DNA of 10,937 nt from an uncultured Eubacteriales bacterium (lineage in GTDB: Bacteria; Bacillota; Clostridia; Oscillospirales; Butyricicoccaceae): assembly GCA_900555855.1 (NCBI GenBank), contig USML01000065.1:1-10937 (forward strand), written 5' to 3'. The notes beneath the pieces were generated by a model. It did no database searches, was not told where the DNA came from, and saw only the letters and a list, made by a program, of their open reading frames with translations. This document shows, one piece after another, positions 4,608 through 10,937 of the stretch (positions are counted from its first letter, which is position 1; each line of letters begins with the position of its first letter). A program made the translations under genes and the position numbers.

Positions 4608-6455
4608 TCAGGCGTTGACCTGAATGCCGTGTTCATACTGCAGCATATAAAGCTTGTAATACATACCGCCCTTGCGCAGCAGCTCCTGATGGGTGCCCTC
4701 CTCCCGGATCTCGCCCTTGTGCATGACGATGATCCGGTCGGCATTCTGGATGGTGGAAAGCCGGTGGGCCACGATCAGGGTGGTGCGGCCCTCCATGAGC
4801 TTGCCCAGCGCGTCCTGAATGAGGGCCTCCGTCTCGGTGTCGATGTTGGCGGTGGCCTCGTCCAGGATCAGCACGGAGGGCTGGAAGGCCAGCGTCCGGG
4901 CAAAGGACAGCAGCTGCCGCTGTCCGGCGGAGAAGGCCGCGCCCCGCTCGATGACCTTGCTGTCGTAGCCGTTTTCCAGCTGGGAGATGAAGGGGTCGGC
5001 GTTGACATATTTGGCTGCCTCCACGATCTGCTGATCAGTGATGCGCTCCTCGTTCAGCCGGATATTGCTCTTCACATCGCCGGTGAACAGGAACACATCC
5101 TGCAGCATCTGCCCCACGCCGGAGCGCAGATCTGCCAGCCGGATCTTCCGCACATCCACGCCGTCAATGAGGATCTGGCCCTTCTGAATGTCGAAATACC
5201 GGCAGATCAGGTTCTGGATGGTGGTCTTTCCTGCGCCGGTGGCGCCCACAAAGGCCACCCGCTGGCCGGGCTGTACCTCGAAGGACACATCCTTCAGCAC
5301 CCAGTCCTCCCTGCCGTTTTCGTCGGTCTCATAGGCGAACCAGACATTGCGGAACTCGATATGGCCCTGAATATGCTTCATCTCCACAGCGTCCGGCGCG
5401 TCTTCAATGGTGGATTTTGTATCCATCAGCCAGAAGATGCGCTCCGCCGCCGCCGCGGCAGACTGGATCACATTGAAGTTTTCCGCCAGCTCCTGAATGG
5501 GATCAAAAAAGCGGGTGATGTACCGCTGGAAGGTCACCAGCGTGCCGATGGTGACGGCGCCGGCAATGGCCAGCCGCCCGCCGTAAGCCAGCAGGATCGC
5601 CATGGAGGCGATGTTCAGCAGGTAAGAGGTGGGGCTGTAGAGGGCGAAGCACATGAGCTGCCGGATATTGGCCTTGCGCAGCTCCTCGCTCTGGTTCTCA
5701 AAATCCTGCTTCATGTCCTCCTCCGCCGTGAAGATCTGCACCACCTTCATGCCGGAAACATGCTCCGCCACAAAGGCGTTCAGCTCGGAGATCCGGGCGC
5801 GGATGGCCCGGTAGAGCTTGCGCGTCACCCGGGTAAAGAGGAAGGTGAACACCACGATGAAGGGGATGGAGATAAACAGCATCAGCGCCAGCCTGGCGTG
5901 CTCCCGCAGCATGACGATCATGACGCCCACCAGCGTGAACACCGAGCCAACGATGTTGACGATGACGGAGGTGAACATCTCGTTCACCGTTTCACAGTCG
6001 TTGGTGACGCGCGTCACCAGCCGGCCGATGGGATTGTCGTTGAAGAAGGCCATGTCCAGCGTGGTCAGATGGCGGAAGATATCCGTGCGCAGGTTATAGA
6101 TGATCTTCTGGCCCACGGTGGCAAGGATAGACACCTGCACATAGCTCAGCACCATGATCAGCACCACAGTGATGAAATATTTCAGGCCCAGCTGCAGAAT
6201 GCCCTGCAGATCCTCGCCCCGCAGCTGCTTCAGCTGCGCCAGCGAAAAGCCCTCCGCGGAAGCGGCCTGATATTTGTTGACGAACGCATCGGTGGCCAGA
6301 CCCAGAAGCTTGGGCTGGTAAAGCTCCAGCAGCACGATGGCCATGCACATGGCCAGCACCAGCACGAACCACCAGAAATAGGGCTTGCCATAGCGGAGGA
6401 GCCGCCGCACCGTATGGCGGTTGACAGTGGCGTTATCCTGTTTCTTCACGCTCAT
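4608..6455 (-). CDS. Heterodimeric ABC exporter subunit with catalytic NBD (BmrD-like)
   Basis: This is a type IV (B-family) ABC exporter half-transporter of 615 residues. Six membrane helices span about residues 25-320, followed by a nucleotide-binding domain from about 365. Walker A is GATGAGKT (404-411), the Q-loop glutamine is Q452, and Walker B is VLILDE with the catalytic E533 present. The switch histidine is H564. The signature is FSAGQ (508-512) instead of LSGGQ. Together with the upstream subunit, which has LSGGQ but lacks the catalytic Glu, this gives one competent and one degenerate ATP site, as in BmrCD, LmrCD and TM287/288. Such pumps export drugs, lipids or peptides; the cargo is unknown here. 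The ATG at 6455 overlaps the stop of the upstream gene by ATGA and has an AAGGAGGAG ribosome site within that gene, so translation is coupled. Two terminator hairpins follow. Confidence 0.95.
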   Translation of the reverse strand: MSVKKQDNATVNRHTVRRLLRYGKPYFWWFVLVLAMCMAIVLLELYQPKLLGLATDAFVNKYQAASAEGFSLAQLKQLRGEDLQGILQLGLKYFITVVLIMVLSYVQVSILATVGQKIIYNLRTDIFRHLTTLDMAFFNDNPIGRLVTRVTNDCETVNEMFTSVIVNIVGSVFTLVGVMIVMLREHARLALMLFISIPFIVVFTFLFTRVTRKLYRAIRARISELNAFVAEHVSGMKVVQIFTAEEDMKQDFENQSEELRKANIRQLMCFALYSPTSYLLNIASMAILLAYGGRLAIAGAVTIGTLVTFQRYITRFFDPIQELAENFNVIQSAAAAAERIFWLMDTKSTIEDAPDAVEMKHIQGHIEFRNVWFAYETDENGREDWVLKDVSFEVQPGQRVAFVGATGAGKTTIQNLICRYFDIQKGQILIDGVDVRKIRLADLRSGVGQMLQDVFLFTGDVKSNIRLNEERITDQQIVEAAKYVNADPFISQLENGYDSKVIERGAAFSAGQRQLLSFARTLAFQPSVLILDEATANIDTETEALIQDALGKLMEGRTTLIVAHRLSTIQNADRIIVMHKGEIREEGTHQELLRKGGMYYKLYMLQYEHGIQVNA

Positions 6456-8272
6456 AACGCATACTCCTCCTTCTTCATTTTTTCCAGCAGCTGCCGGTGG
6501 TACAGATCGGCATAGATGCCGCCCTGGGCCAGCAGGCTCTCATGGTTGCCCCGCTCTGCGATGCGGCCCTCGTCGATGACGATGATCTGATCCGCATCCT
6601 GCAGGGTGGAGATCCGGTGGGCCACGATGATATTGGTCTTGCCCTTCCGGTGCTCCCGCAGGTGCTGAAGGATCTTTTCCTCCGTATCGGTATCCACGGC
6701 GGAGACGGAATCGTCCAGGATCAGGATCTCCGGATCCAGGATCAGCGCCCGGGCGATGGCGATGCGCTGCTTTTGTCCGCCGGACAGGGAAACGCCCCGC
6801 TCGCCCACCATGGTCTCATAGCCCTGGGGGAAATCAATGATATTATCGTGGACGCAGGCCTGCTTTGCCGCCTCCTCCACATCCGCCTGCGTCTTGGTCC
6901 GGTCGCCGAAGGCGATGTTGGCCGCAACGGTATCGGAAAACAGGAAGTTATCCTGGGGCACATAGCCGCAGGCGGCGCGCAGGTCGTGCAGCGGGATGGT
7001 GTGGATCTCCCGGCCGCCCACATAGAGCATATCCTCCGCCGGATCGAAGACCCGCATCAGCAGGTTCACCAGCGTGGTCTTGCCGGAGCCTGTGCGGCCC
7101 ACGATGCCCAGCGTCTGGCCCTTTTCCAGCCGGAAGCTCACATCCTCCAACACGGGCTTGTCCCCGCCGGGATAGGTAAAGGTCAGGTGCCGGGCCTCCA
7201 CGGTGCCCTCCGGCGTACCCAGAGAGACGGCCTGCGGGCCGTCGCAGATGTCGGCCTCCGCATTGAGGATGGTCTCCAGGCGGGTCATGGAGGCGCTGCC
7301 CCGGGTCATGATATTGATGATCCGGCCGATGGCCGCCATGGGCCACACCAGGCTGTTCAGAAACATGATAAAGCTGGAGAACTGGCCCGCGTCGATGCGG
7401 CCCAGAATGGCGATATAGCCGCCGTAAGCAACGGCCAGCGCCATGGAGATGCCCGCCACCATGCGCATGAAGGGCCACATGAAGGCCTGCAGCTTGGCTT
7501 CCCGGATGTTGGCCTGTTTGGTGTCCTGATTGACCTTTTCAAAGGCGGCCCATTCCTTCTGCTCCTGAACGAAGGCCTTGATGACCTTGATGCCGCCCAG
7601 CTTTTCCTGAACGAAGTCGGAAAGGTCGGAAAAGGCCTCCTGCTTCCGGGTAAAGCGCCGGTGCATCTCGTTGCCCAGGATGGTAGTTGTCACGGCAACT
7701 AAAATCATCGGAATAAACGCCACGATGCTCAGGCGAAGGTCGATCCTGGTGATCATCTTGTAAAGGGTGCTGACGCCGATGACCAGCGTGTCCAGCCCCA
7801 TCATCACCGTCACAGCAAACACCATGCGCACCGCCTCGATATCCGAGGTCATATACGCCATGACCTCGCCGGCCTTGTGCTCCTGGAAGAAGCTGGCGGA
7901 AAGGGTCTGCAGATGGGAATACAGGTCGTTGCGCATATCCCGCTCGATCTTGCGGGCCGAGCCGAAAATGAACCAGCGCCAGCCGATCCGTCCCACGAAG
8001 ACCAGCGCCGCGATGCCGGCCAGACGGAGCACCTGCCGGGTGATCTCGCCCATGGGATCTGCCAGCGTGCCCGTCCCAAGGATCACCTCGTCGATGATAT
8101 TGATGCTGTCGCCCATGATCAGGGGAACATCCGTCTGCACCAGATCGATGACGATCAGGATCAGGATGCCCACCAGATAGCTCCACTTATACTTGCCCAA
8201 AAAGTGCCGCGCATAAGGACTTTTGAAGATCCCCATCACGCTGCCCTTGGGCTTTTTTCCCTGCGGCTCCAT
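6452..8272 (-). CDS. Heterodimeric ABC exporter subunit with degenerate NBD (BmrC-like)
   Basis: The first gene of the exporter operon encodes a 606-residue half-transporter. Membrane helices span about 30-320 and the nucleotide-binding domain begins at about 358. Walker A is GRTGSGKT (392-399), the Q-loop glutamine is Q440, and the signature is a canonical LSGGQ (496-500). Walker B is ILILDD: D521 stands where a catalytic Glu is expected. The switch histidine is H552. The Glu-to-Asp change marks this as the non-catalytic partner of a heterodimer, as in BmrC and TM287. The open frame extends upstream to 8533, but that extension is low-complexity and runs through the promoter. The ATG at 8272 has AAGGAGGG about 8 bases before it. 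Another ATG at 8276 is out of frame. Expression is predicted to depend on the unusual promoter at 8310-8340. Confidence 0.95.
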   Translation of the reverse strand: MEPQGKKPKGSVMGIFKSPYARHFLGKYKWSYLVGILILIVIDLVQTDVPLIMGDSINIIDEVILGTGTLADPMGEITRQVLRLAGIAALVFVGRIGWRWFIFGSARKIERDMRNDLYSHLQTLSASFFQEHKAGEVMAYMTSDIEAVRMVFAVTVMMGLDTLVIGVSTLYKMITRIDLRLSIVAFIPMILVAVTTTILGNEMHRRFTRKQEAFSDLSDFVQEKLGGIKVIKAFVQEQKEWAAFEKVNQDTKQANIREAKLQAFMWPFMRMVAGISMALAVAYGGYIAILGRIDAGQFSSFIMFLNSLVWPMAAIGRIINIMTRGSASMTRLETILNAEADICDGPQAVSLGTPEGTVEARHLTFTYPGGDKPVLEDVSFRLEKGQTLGIVGRTGSGKTTLVNLLMRVFDPAEDMLYVGGREIHTIPLHDLRAACGYVPQDNFLFSDTVAANIAFGDRTKTQADVEEAAKQACVHDNIIDFPQGYETMVGERGVSLSGGQKQRIAIARALILDPEILILDDSVSAVDTDTEEKILQHLREHRKGKTNIIVAHRISTLQDADQIIVIDEGRIAERGNHESLLAQGGIYADLYHRQLLEKMKKEEYAL

Positions 8273-8309
8273 GCATCGTTCCCTCCTTTCGTTTTTTTCG
8301 CGTTTTTTC

Positions 8310-8340
8310 ATTATACGACCTGAAGTCAGGTTCATGTCAA
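8310..8340 (-). promoter_or_regulatory. MerR-type promoter of the ABC exporter operon
   Basis: On minus, a consensus -35 TTGACA (8335-8340) and a consensus -10 TATAAT (8310-8315) are separated by 19 bases, two more than optimal. Perfect hexamers with an overlong spacer are the hallmark of promoters activated by MerR-family regulators, which twist the spacer to realign the boxes. Transcription would start near 8303, about 30 bases before the start codon. No MerR gene is in the window. Confidence 0.8.
8318..8331. promoter_or_regulatory. Dyad operator centred in the 19-bp promoter spacer
   Basis: ACCTGA (8318-8323) and TCAGGT (8326-8331) are perfect inverted repeats around AG. The dyad centre coincides with the centre of the spacer 8316-8334. 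This fits a MerR-family dimer binding between -35 and -10; a simple repressor is the alternative. Confidence 0.75.
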
Positions 8341-8375
8341 GTCTTTTTTTCCGTCTGCGGCAGACAGCGGCCAAA

Positions 8376-8409
8376 AGACGGGGCGCTGCCAAGGGCCTTC
8401 TCCCCGTCT
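8376..8409 (-). terminator. Probable terminator of alr
   Basis: An 8-bp perfect stem, 8376-8383 (AGACGGGG) with 8402-8409, encloses an 18-base loop that can pair internally (AAGG with CCTT). On minus the stem ends in GTCT and runs into TTTGG, a short T-run. It lies about 70 bases after the alr stop. The rest of 8341-8480 contains small GC-rich palindromes (for example GTCTG/CAGAC near 8353-8365) but no gene. Confidence 0.5.
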
Positions 8410-8480
8410 CCCGGTCTCCCGCCGCTGCGGGGCCTGCCCCTGTGCCGGAGCAGTCTTCCGCCGTAGACGGCCGGTCTTTT

Positions 8481-9626
8481 TTATTCCTTGTCGAACAGAT
8501 AATCCCGGTAGGCGACCTCTTTGCCTTCCTCAAAATACACCTTCGGCACGCGGCGGGCCAGGGCGGCCTGCAGGCCGTTGCGGTTGAAGTTCGTGATCTT
8601 TGCGCCCTCGGGATAGGTCATGGCGTTGTGGTGCTGGCTGAAGACCACCACCTCGTCGCCGATCTGCACATCGGGCACATCGGAAACATCGATCATGGCC
8701 TGATCCATGCACATCAAGCCAACAATGGGGCATTTCACATCCTTCACGGTGCACCAGCCCTGATAGTGGGAGAGGGCCCGGGGCGCGCCGTCCACATAGC
8801 CGAAGGGCAGCGTGGCGATGACCCGGTCATGATCCGCCTTGTCGTCCAGCCCGTAGCCGATGCCCTCGCCCGCCGGCAGCACCTGCAGGTGGACGATCTC
8901 GCTCTTCAGCTCCATCACGGGCCGCAGAGTGGGGATATGGGGGTTGAAGCCATAGAAGAAGGAGCCGGGACGGACCATGTTATAGCGCATCTCCGGATAG
9001 CGGATGGCGCCGATGCCGTCGTCGATGCTCTTCAGGGGGAAGGTGACGCCCCGCTTTTCGCAGCCGTCGATAAACTGCTGGAAGCGCGCCCACTGCCGGT
9101 AATCGTCGTCATGGGTCTCCAGCGCCAGGTGGCTGAAGATGCCGTCCAGCTTCAGGTTGGGCAGCTTGGCGATCTCCGCCACGATGTCCATGCTCTCCTC
9201 CGTTGGGGCAAAGCCCAGCCGGTGCATGCCGGTGTCCACCTTGATCTTGATCCGTCCTGTGATGCCCAGGCGGCTGCAGTCCTCAGAAAGGCGCTTGGCC
9301 TGCCGCAGGGAGCAGATGGTCTGGATGATGTTGTTTTCCGCGCCGTAATGGAGCAGATGATCGGGCGAGAGACCCAACACCAGGATCTCGCCGTCCTTAT
9401 GCGCCCGGCGCAGCTCCAGCGCCTCGTTCAGCGACGCCACGCCGAAATAGCGCAGGCCGTATTTCATCATGTACCCCATCATCATCACAGCGCCGTGGCC
9501 GTAAGCGTCGGCCTTGATGATGGCCATGGGCTCCACATCGGGGCCCAACTCCTGCCGAAGCACGCCGATGTTATATTTCAGGTTGTCCAGATTGATCTCC
9601 GCACGGGTGGTCCGCAGATGTTCCAT
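8481..9626 (-). CDS. alr: Alanine racemase
   Basis: This PLP enzyme interconverts L- and D-alanine, supplying D-alanine for peptidoglycan precursors in the cytosol. The 381-residue product has the PLP-lysine segment IKADAYGHGA with K38 near the N-terminus. MHRLGF carries R136, and SHLA carries H166. VRPGSFFYG (218-226) carries the pyridine-contacting Arg 219. GIGYGL carries the likely catalytic Tyr 258, and MCMDQ (305-309) is the conserved active-site segment from the partner subunit. Length is normal. Oddities: where Geobacillus Alr has Asn-Ser (203-204), the Ser holding the PLP phosphate, this protein has Asp-Gly (203-204). The usual C-terminal Tyr before the RVP motif is also replaced in the stretch TNFNRNG (345-351). 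AAAGGAG lies 10 bases before the ATG. It is divergent from pta. Function is probably retained since the other key residues are present. Confidence 0.93.
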   Translation of the reverse strand: MEHLRTTRAEINLDNLKYNIGVLRQELGPDVEPMAIIKADAYGHGAVMMMGYMMKYGLRYFGVASLNEALELRRAHKDGEILVLGLSPDHLLHYGAENNIIQTICSLRQAKRLSEDCSRLGITGRIKIKVDTGMHRLGFAPTEESMDIVAEIAKLPNLKLDGIFSHLALETHDDDYRQWARFQQFIDGCEKRGVTFPLKSIDDGIGAIRYPEMRYNMVRPGSFFYGFNPHIPTLRPVMELKSEIVHLQVLPAGEGIGYGLDDKADHDRVIATLPFGYVDGAPRALSHYQGWCTVKDVKCPIVGLMCMDQAMIDVSDVPDVQIGDEVVVFSQHHNAMTYPEGAKITNFNRNGLQAALARRVPKVYFEEGKEVAYRDYLFDKE

Positions 9627-9664
9627 AAGTCATTCGCTCCTTTGTTTCAATATCTGACTGCTGT

Positions 9665-9693
9665 ATCATACTCCTTTTTTGGAGTTTCTGGAA
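9665..9693 (-). promoter_or_regulatory. Candidate promoter of alr
   Basis: On minus, the -10 TATGAT (9665-9670) lies 17 bases from a weak -35 TTCCAG (9688-9693). The spacer contains the inverted repeat ACTCC-T6-GGAGT (9670-9685), which could be a regulatory site or a chance feature of this T-rich region. Confidence 0.4.
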
Positions 9694-9711
9694 GAGGAAA
9701 CGCAAAAAATT

Positions 9712-9750
9712 TTGAATCTTCTTGAATCTTTTTTCGATCTGTGATAGAGT
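9712..9750 (+). promoter_or_regulatory. Candidate promoter of pta with 10-bp tandem repeat
   Basis: TTGAATCTTC (9712-9721) is followed at once by TTGAATCTTT (9722-9731), a tandem repeat with one helical turn periodicity. The second copy supplies a -35-like TTGAAT (9722-9727), 17 bases before the -10-like TAGAGT (9745-9750). The leader to the ATG is about 50 bases. Confidence 0.45.
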
Positions 9751-9808
9751 GGCAGAGGATAAAAGGATGATTTGCTTTTTATTTTATCTATATTGGGAGG
9801 GAACTGCA

Positions 9809-10822
9809 ATGTTTCAGAAACTGATCGAAAAAGTCAAGGCCGAGCCCAAGACCATCGTCTTCACCGAAGGCGTGGACGCCCGCATTCTCAGCGCCGCTTC
9901 CCGTCTGCTCCAGGAAAAGCTCATGGGCGTGATCCTGGTGGGTCCCGTGGACGAGGTAAAGGCCGCCGCCGCCAAGGATGGCTTCAACATCGACGGCGCG
10001 GAGATCCTGGATCCCGCTTCCTACGAGGGCATGGACGAGATGGTCCAGACCATGGTGGAGCTGCGCAAGGGCAAGATGAGCCCCGAAGAGTGCCGCGCCA
10101 ACCTGCTGAAGGGCAATTATTTCGGCACCATGCTGGTCAAGCTGGGCAAGGCCGACTGCCTGCTGGGCGGCGCCACCTATTCCACCGCGGATACCATCCG
10201 CCCCGCGCTGCAGCTGGTCAAGACCAAGAAGGGCGCGCATCTGGTGTCCTCCTGCTTCATCCTGAACCGGGACTGCGGCCCCGAGGAGCTGCGCACCATC
10301 TGCATGGGCGACTGTGCCGTCAATATCGACTATCAGGATACCGTGGATAAAGAGGGCAATGTGACCTTCACCGCCGCCCAGAAGCTGGCGGAGGTGGCCG
10401 TGGAATGTGCCCACTGCGCCAAGATCTTCGACATCGACCCCAAGGTCGCCATGCTGAGCTTCTCCACCAAGGGCTCCGGCAAGGGCGGCACTGTCCAGCT
10501 GAGCCGCGACGCCACGGCCATCGCCAAGGAGCAGGCCCCCGAGCTGGCCATCGACGGCGAGATGCAGTTTGACGCCGCCGTCTCCCCCACCGTGGGCCAG
10601 CTGAAGTTCCCGGGCAGCAAGGTGGCCGGCTATGCCAACACCTTTATCTTCCCCCTGATCGAGGCCGGCAATATCGGCTATAAGATCGCCCAGCGTCTGG
10701 GCGGCTACGATGCCTACGGCCCCATTCTGCTGGGCCTGAACGCTCCCATCAACGACCTGTCCCGCGGCTGCAACGCCGACGAGGTCTATAAGATGGCCAT
10801 CATCACCGCCGCGCTCCGCTGA
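9809..10822 (+). CDS. pta: Phosphate acetyltransferase
   Basis: The enzyme converts acetyl-CoA and phosphate to acetyl phosphate and CoA. With acetate kinase it makes ATP during acetate fermentation. The 337-residue product is the short, single-domain class typical of Firmicutes. Recognisable segments are GVDARILSAASRLL (21-34), KADCLLGGATYSTADTIRPA (114-133) and MLSFSTKGSGKGG (215-227). IDGEMQFDAAVSP (248-260) follows, then the C-terminal LNAPINDLSRGC (310-321), whose Ser-Arg pair and Asp are active-site residues in the Methanosarcina enzyme. The frame opens at 9722, but the ATG at 9809 follows GGGAGGG by 7 bases. The coding sequence is strongly biased to C/G third positions, consistent with high expression. 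ackA, a frequent neighbour, does not start in the 115 bases that follow. Confidence 0.96.
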   Translation: MFQKLIEKVKAEPKTIVFTEGVDARILSAASRLLQEKLMGVILVGPVDEVKAAAAKDGFNIDGAEILDPASYEGMDEMVQTMVELRKGKMSPEECRANLLKGNYFGTMLVKLGKADCLLGGATYSTADTIRPALQLVKTKKGAHLVSSCFILNRDCGPEELRTICMGDCAVNIDYQDTVDKEGNVTFTAAQKLAEVAVECAHCAKIFDIDPKVAMLSFSTKGSGKGGTVQLSRDATAIAKEQAPELAIDGEMQFDAAVSPTVGQLKFPGSKVAGYANTFIFPLIEAGNIGYKIAQRLGGYDAYGPILLGLNAPINDLSRGCNADEVYKMAIITAALR

Positions 10823-10880
10823 ACCGCATAATAAAAAAAACAAGCCCCTGGAGTCTAGATGGGTGTTCATAAAACAGTCA

Positions 10881-10910
10881 ATGGAGCGTATCGATACAGA
10901 TACGCTCCAT
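10881..10910. terminator. Strong 12-bp hairpin after pta, possible terminator
   Basis: ATGGAGCGTATC (10881-10892) pairs perfectly with 10899-10910 around the 6-base loop GATACA. On plus it is followed by TTCTC, a weak T-tract, 59 bases after the pta stop. It may terminate pta. The stem is AT-rich at its outer end, and the stretch between (10823-10880) holds an A8 run and no gene, so a mobile-element end or a leader structure of a downstream gene is also possible. Confidence 0.45.
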
Positions 10911-10921
10911 TTCTCATGTCA

Positions 10922-10932
10922 ACATACTATGT
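10922..10932. repeat. Short palindrome at the right edge
   Basis: ACATA (10922-10926) and TATGT (10928-10932) flank a single C. It follows the 12-bp hairpin by 11 bases. It may be an operator for a gene beyond the edge or chance; too little sequence follows to tell. Confidence 0.3.
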
Positions 10933-10937
10933 AATGG

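Noticed and set aside
4590..6515. Long plus-strand open frame (641 codons) over the exporter gene
   Set aside because: It is antisense to a gene with full ABC exporter motifs. Its translation is rich in His, Gln, Asp and Gly as expected from the complement of GC-biased codons, and it lacks a ribosome site.
8273..8533. 87-residue N-terminal extension of the first exporter subunit
   Set aside because: Arg/Ala/Gly-rich unlikely protein that overlaps the promoter and the end of alr; the ATG at 8272 has AAGGAGGG.
8223..9725. Plus-strand open frame of 500 codons opposite alr
   Set aside because: It mirrors the alr gene and runs through the exporter promoter and alr terminator; no recognisable motif or ribosome site.

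Overview
The window looks like chromosomal DNA of a GC-rich Clostridia member, most likely of the Oscillospiraceae/Ruminococcaceae type. The reasons are the strong G/C bias at third codon positions, AGGAGG-type ribosome binding sites at nearly every gene, canonical sigma-A-like promoters, a BmrCD-like heterodimeric ABC exporter, a type II thymidine kinase, and a head-to-head palindromic repeat resembling the short intergenic repeats common in these genomes. This placement is inferred from sequence character; no database was searched.

Region 1 (1-820) is accessory-like. It holds an inverted pair of about 50-bp repeats (1-155), a small direct repeat with a hairpin (158-231), and two divergent small genes: a 61-residue protein of unknown function (minus) and a 65-residue ribbon-helix-helix DNA-binding protein (plus). 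An AT-rich spacer separates them and carries a perfect 9-bp-arm palindrome. The region ends in a bidirectional terminator directly beside the 3' end of tRNA-Gly(CCC).

Region 2 (821-4607) holds tRNA-Gly(CCC) on minus and tdk on plus, with divergent promoters. tdk meets a leftward set of three hydrolase/modification genes: an aspartoacylase-family deacylase, trmO (tRNA t6A37 methyltransferase) and an M19 dipeptidase. Each has its own candidate promoter.

Region 3 (4608-8480) is a leftward two-gene operon for a heterodimeric ABC exporter with one degenerate ATPase site. The genes overlap by ATGA. The operon is driven by a promoter with a 19-bp spacer and a dyad exactly at its centre, the classical layout of a MerR-family target.

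Region 4 (8481-10937) holds alr (alanine racemase, minus), divergent from pta (phosphate acetyltransferase, plus). A strong 12-bp hairpin and a short palindrome follow pta at the right edge. No ackA is visible before the window ends.

The most noteworthy signals are the MerR-type promoter of the exporter operon, the small divergent regulator/unknown-protein module with its operator next to a tRNA 3' end, the inverted repeat unit at the left end, and unusual residues in the cofactor-binding segment of Alr. Nothing here amounts by itself to a demonstrated new system.
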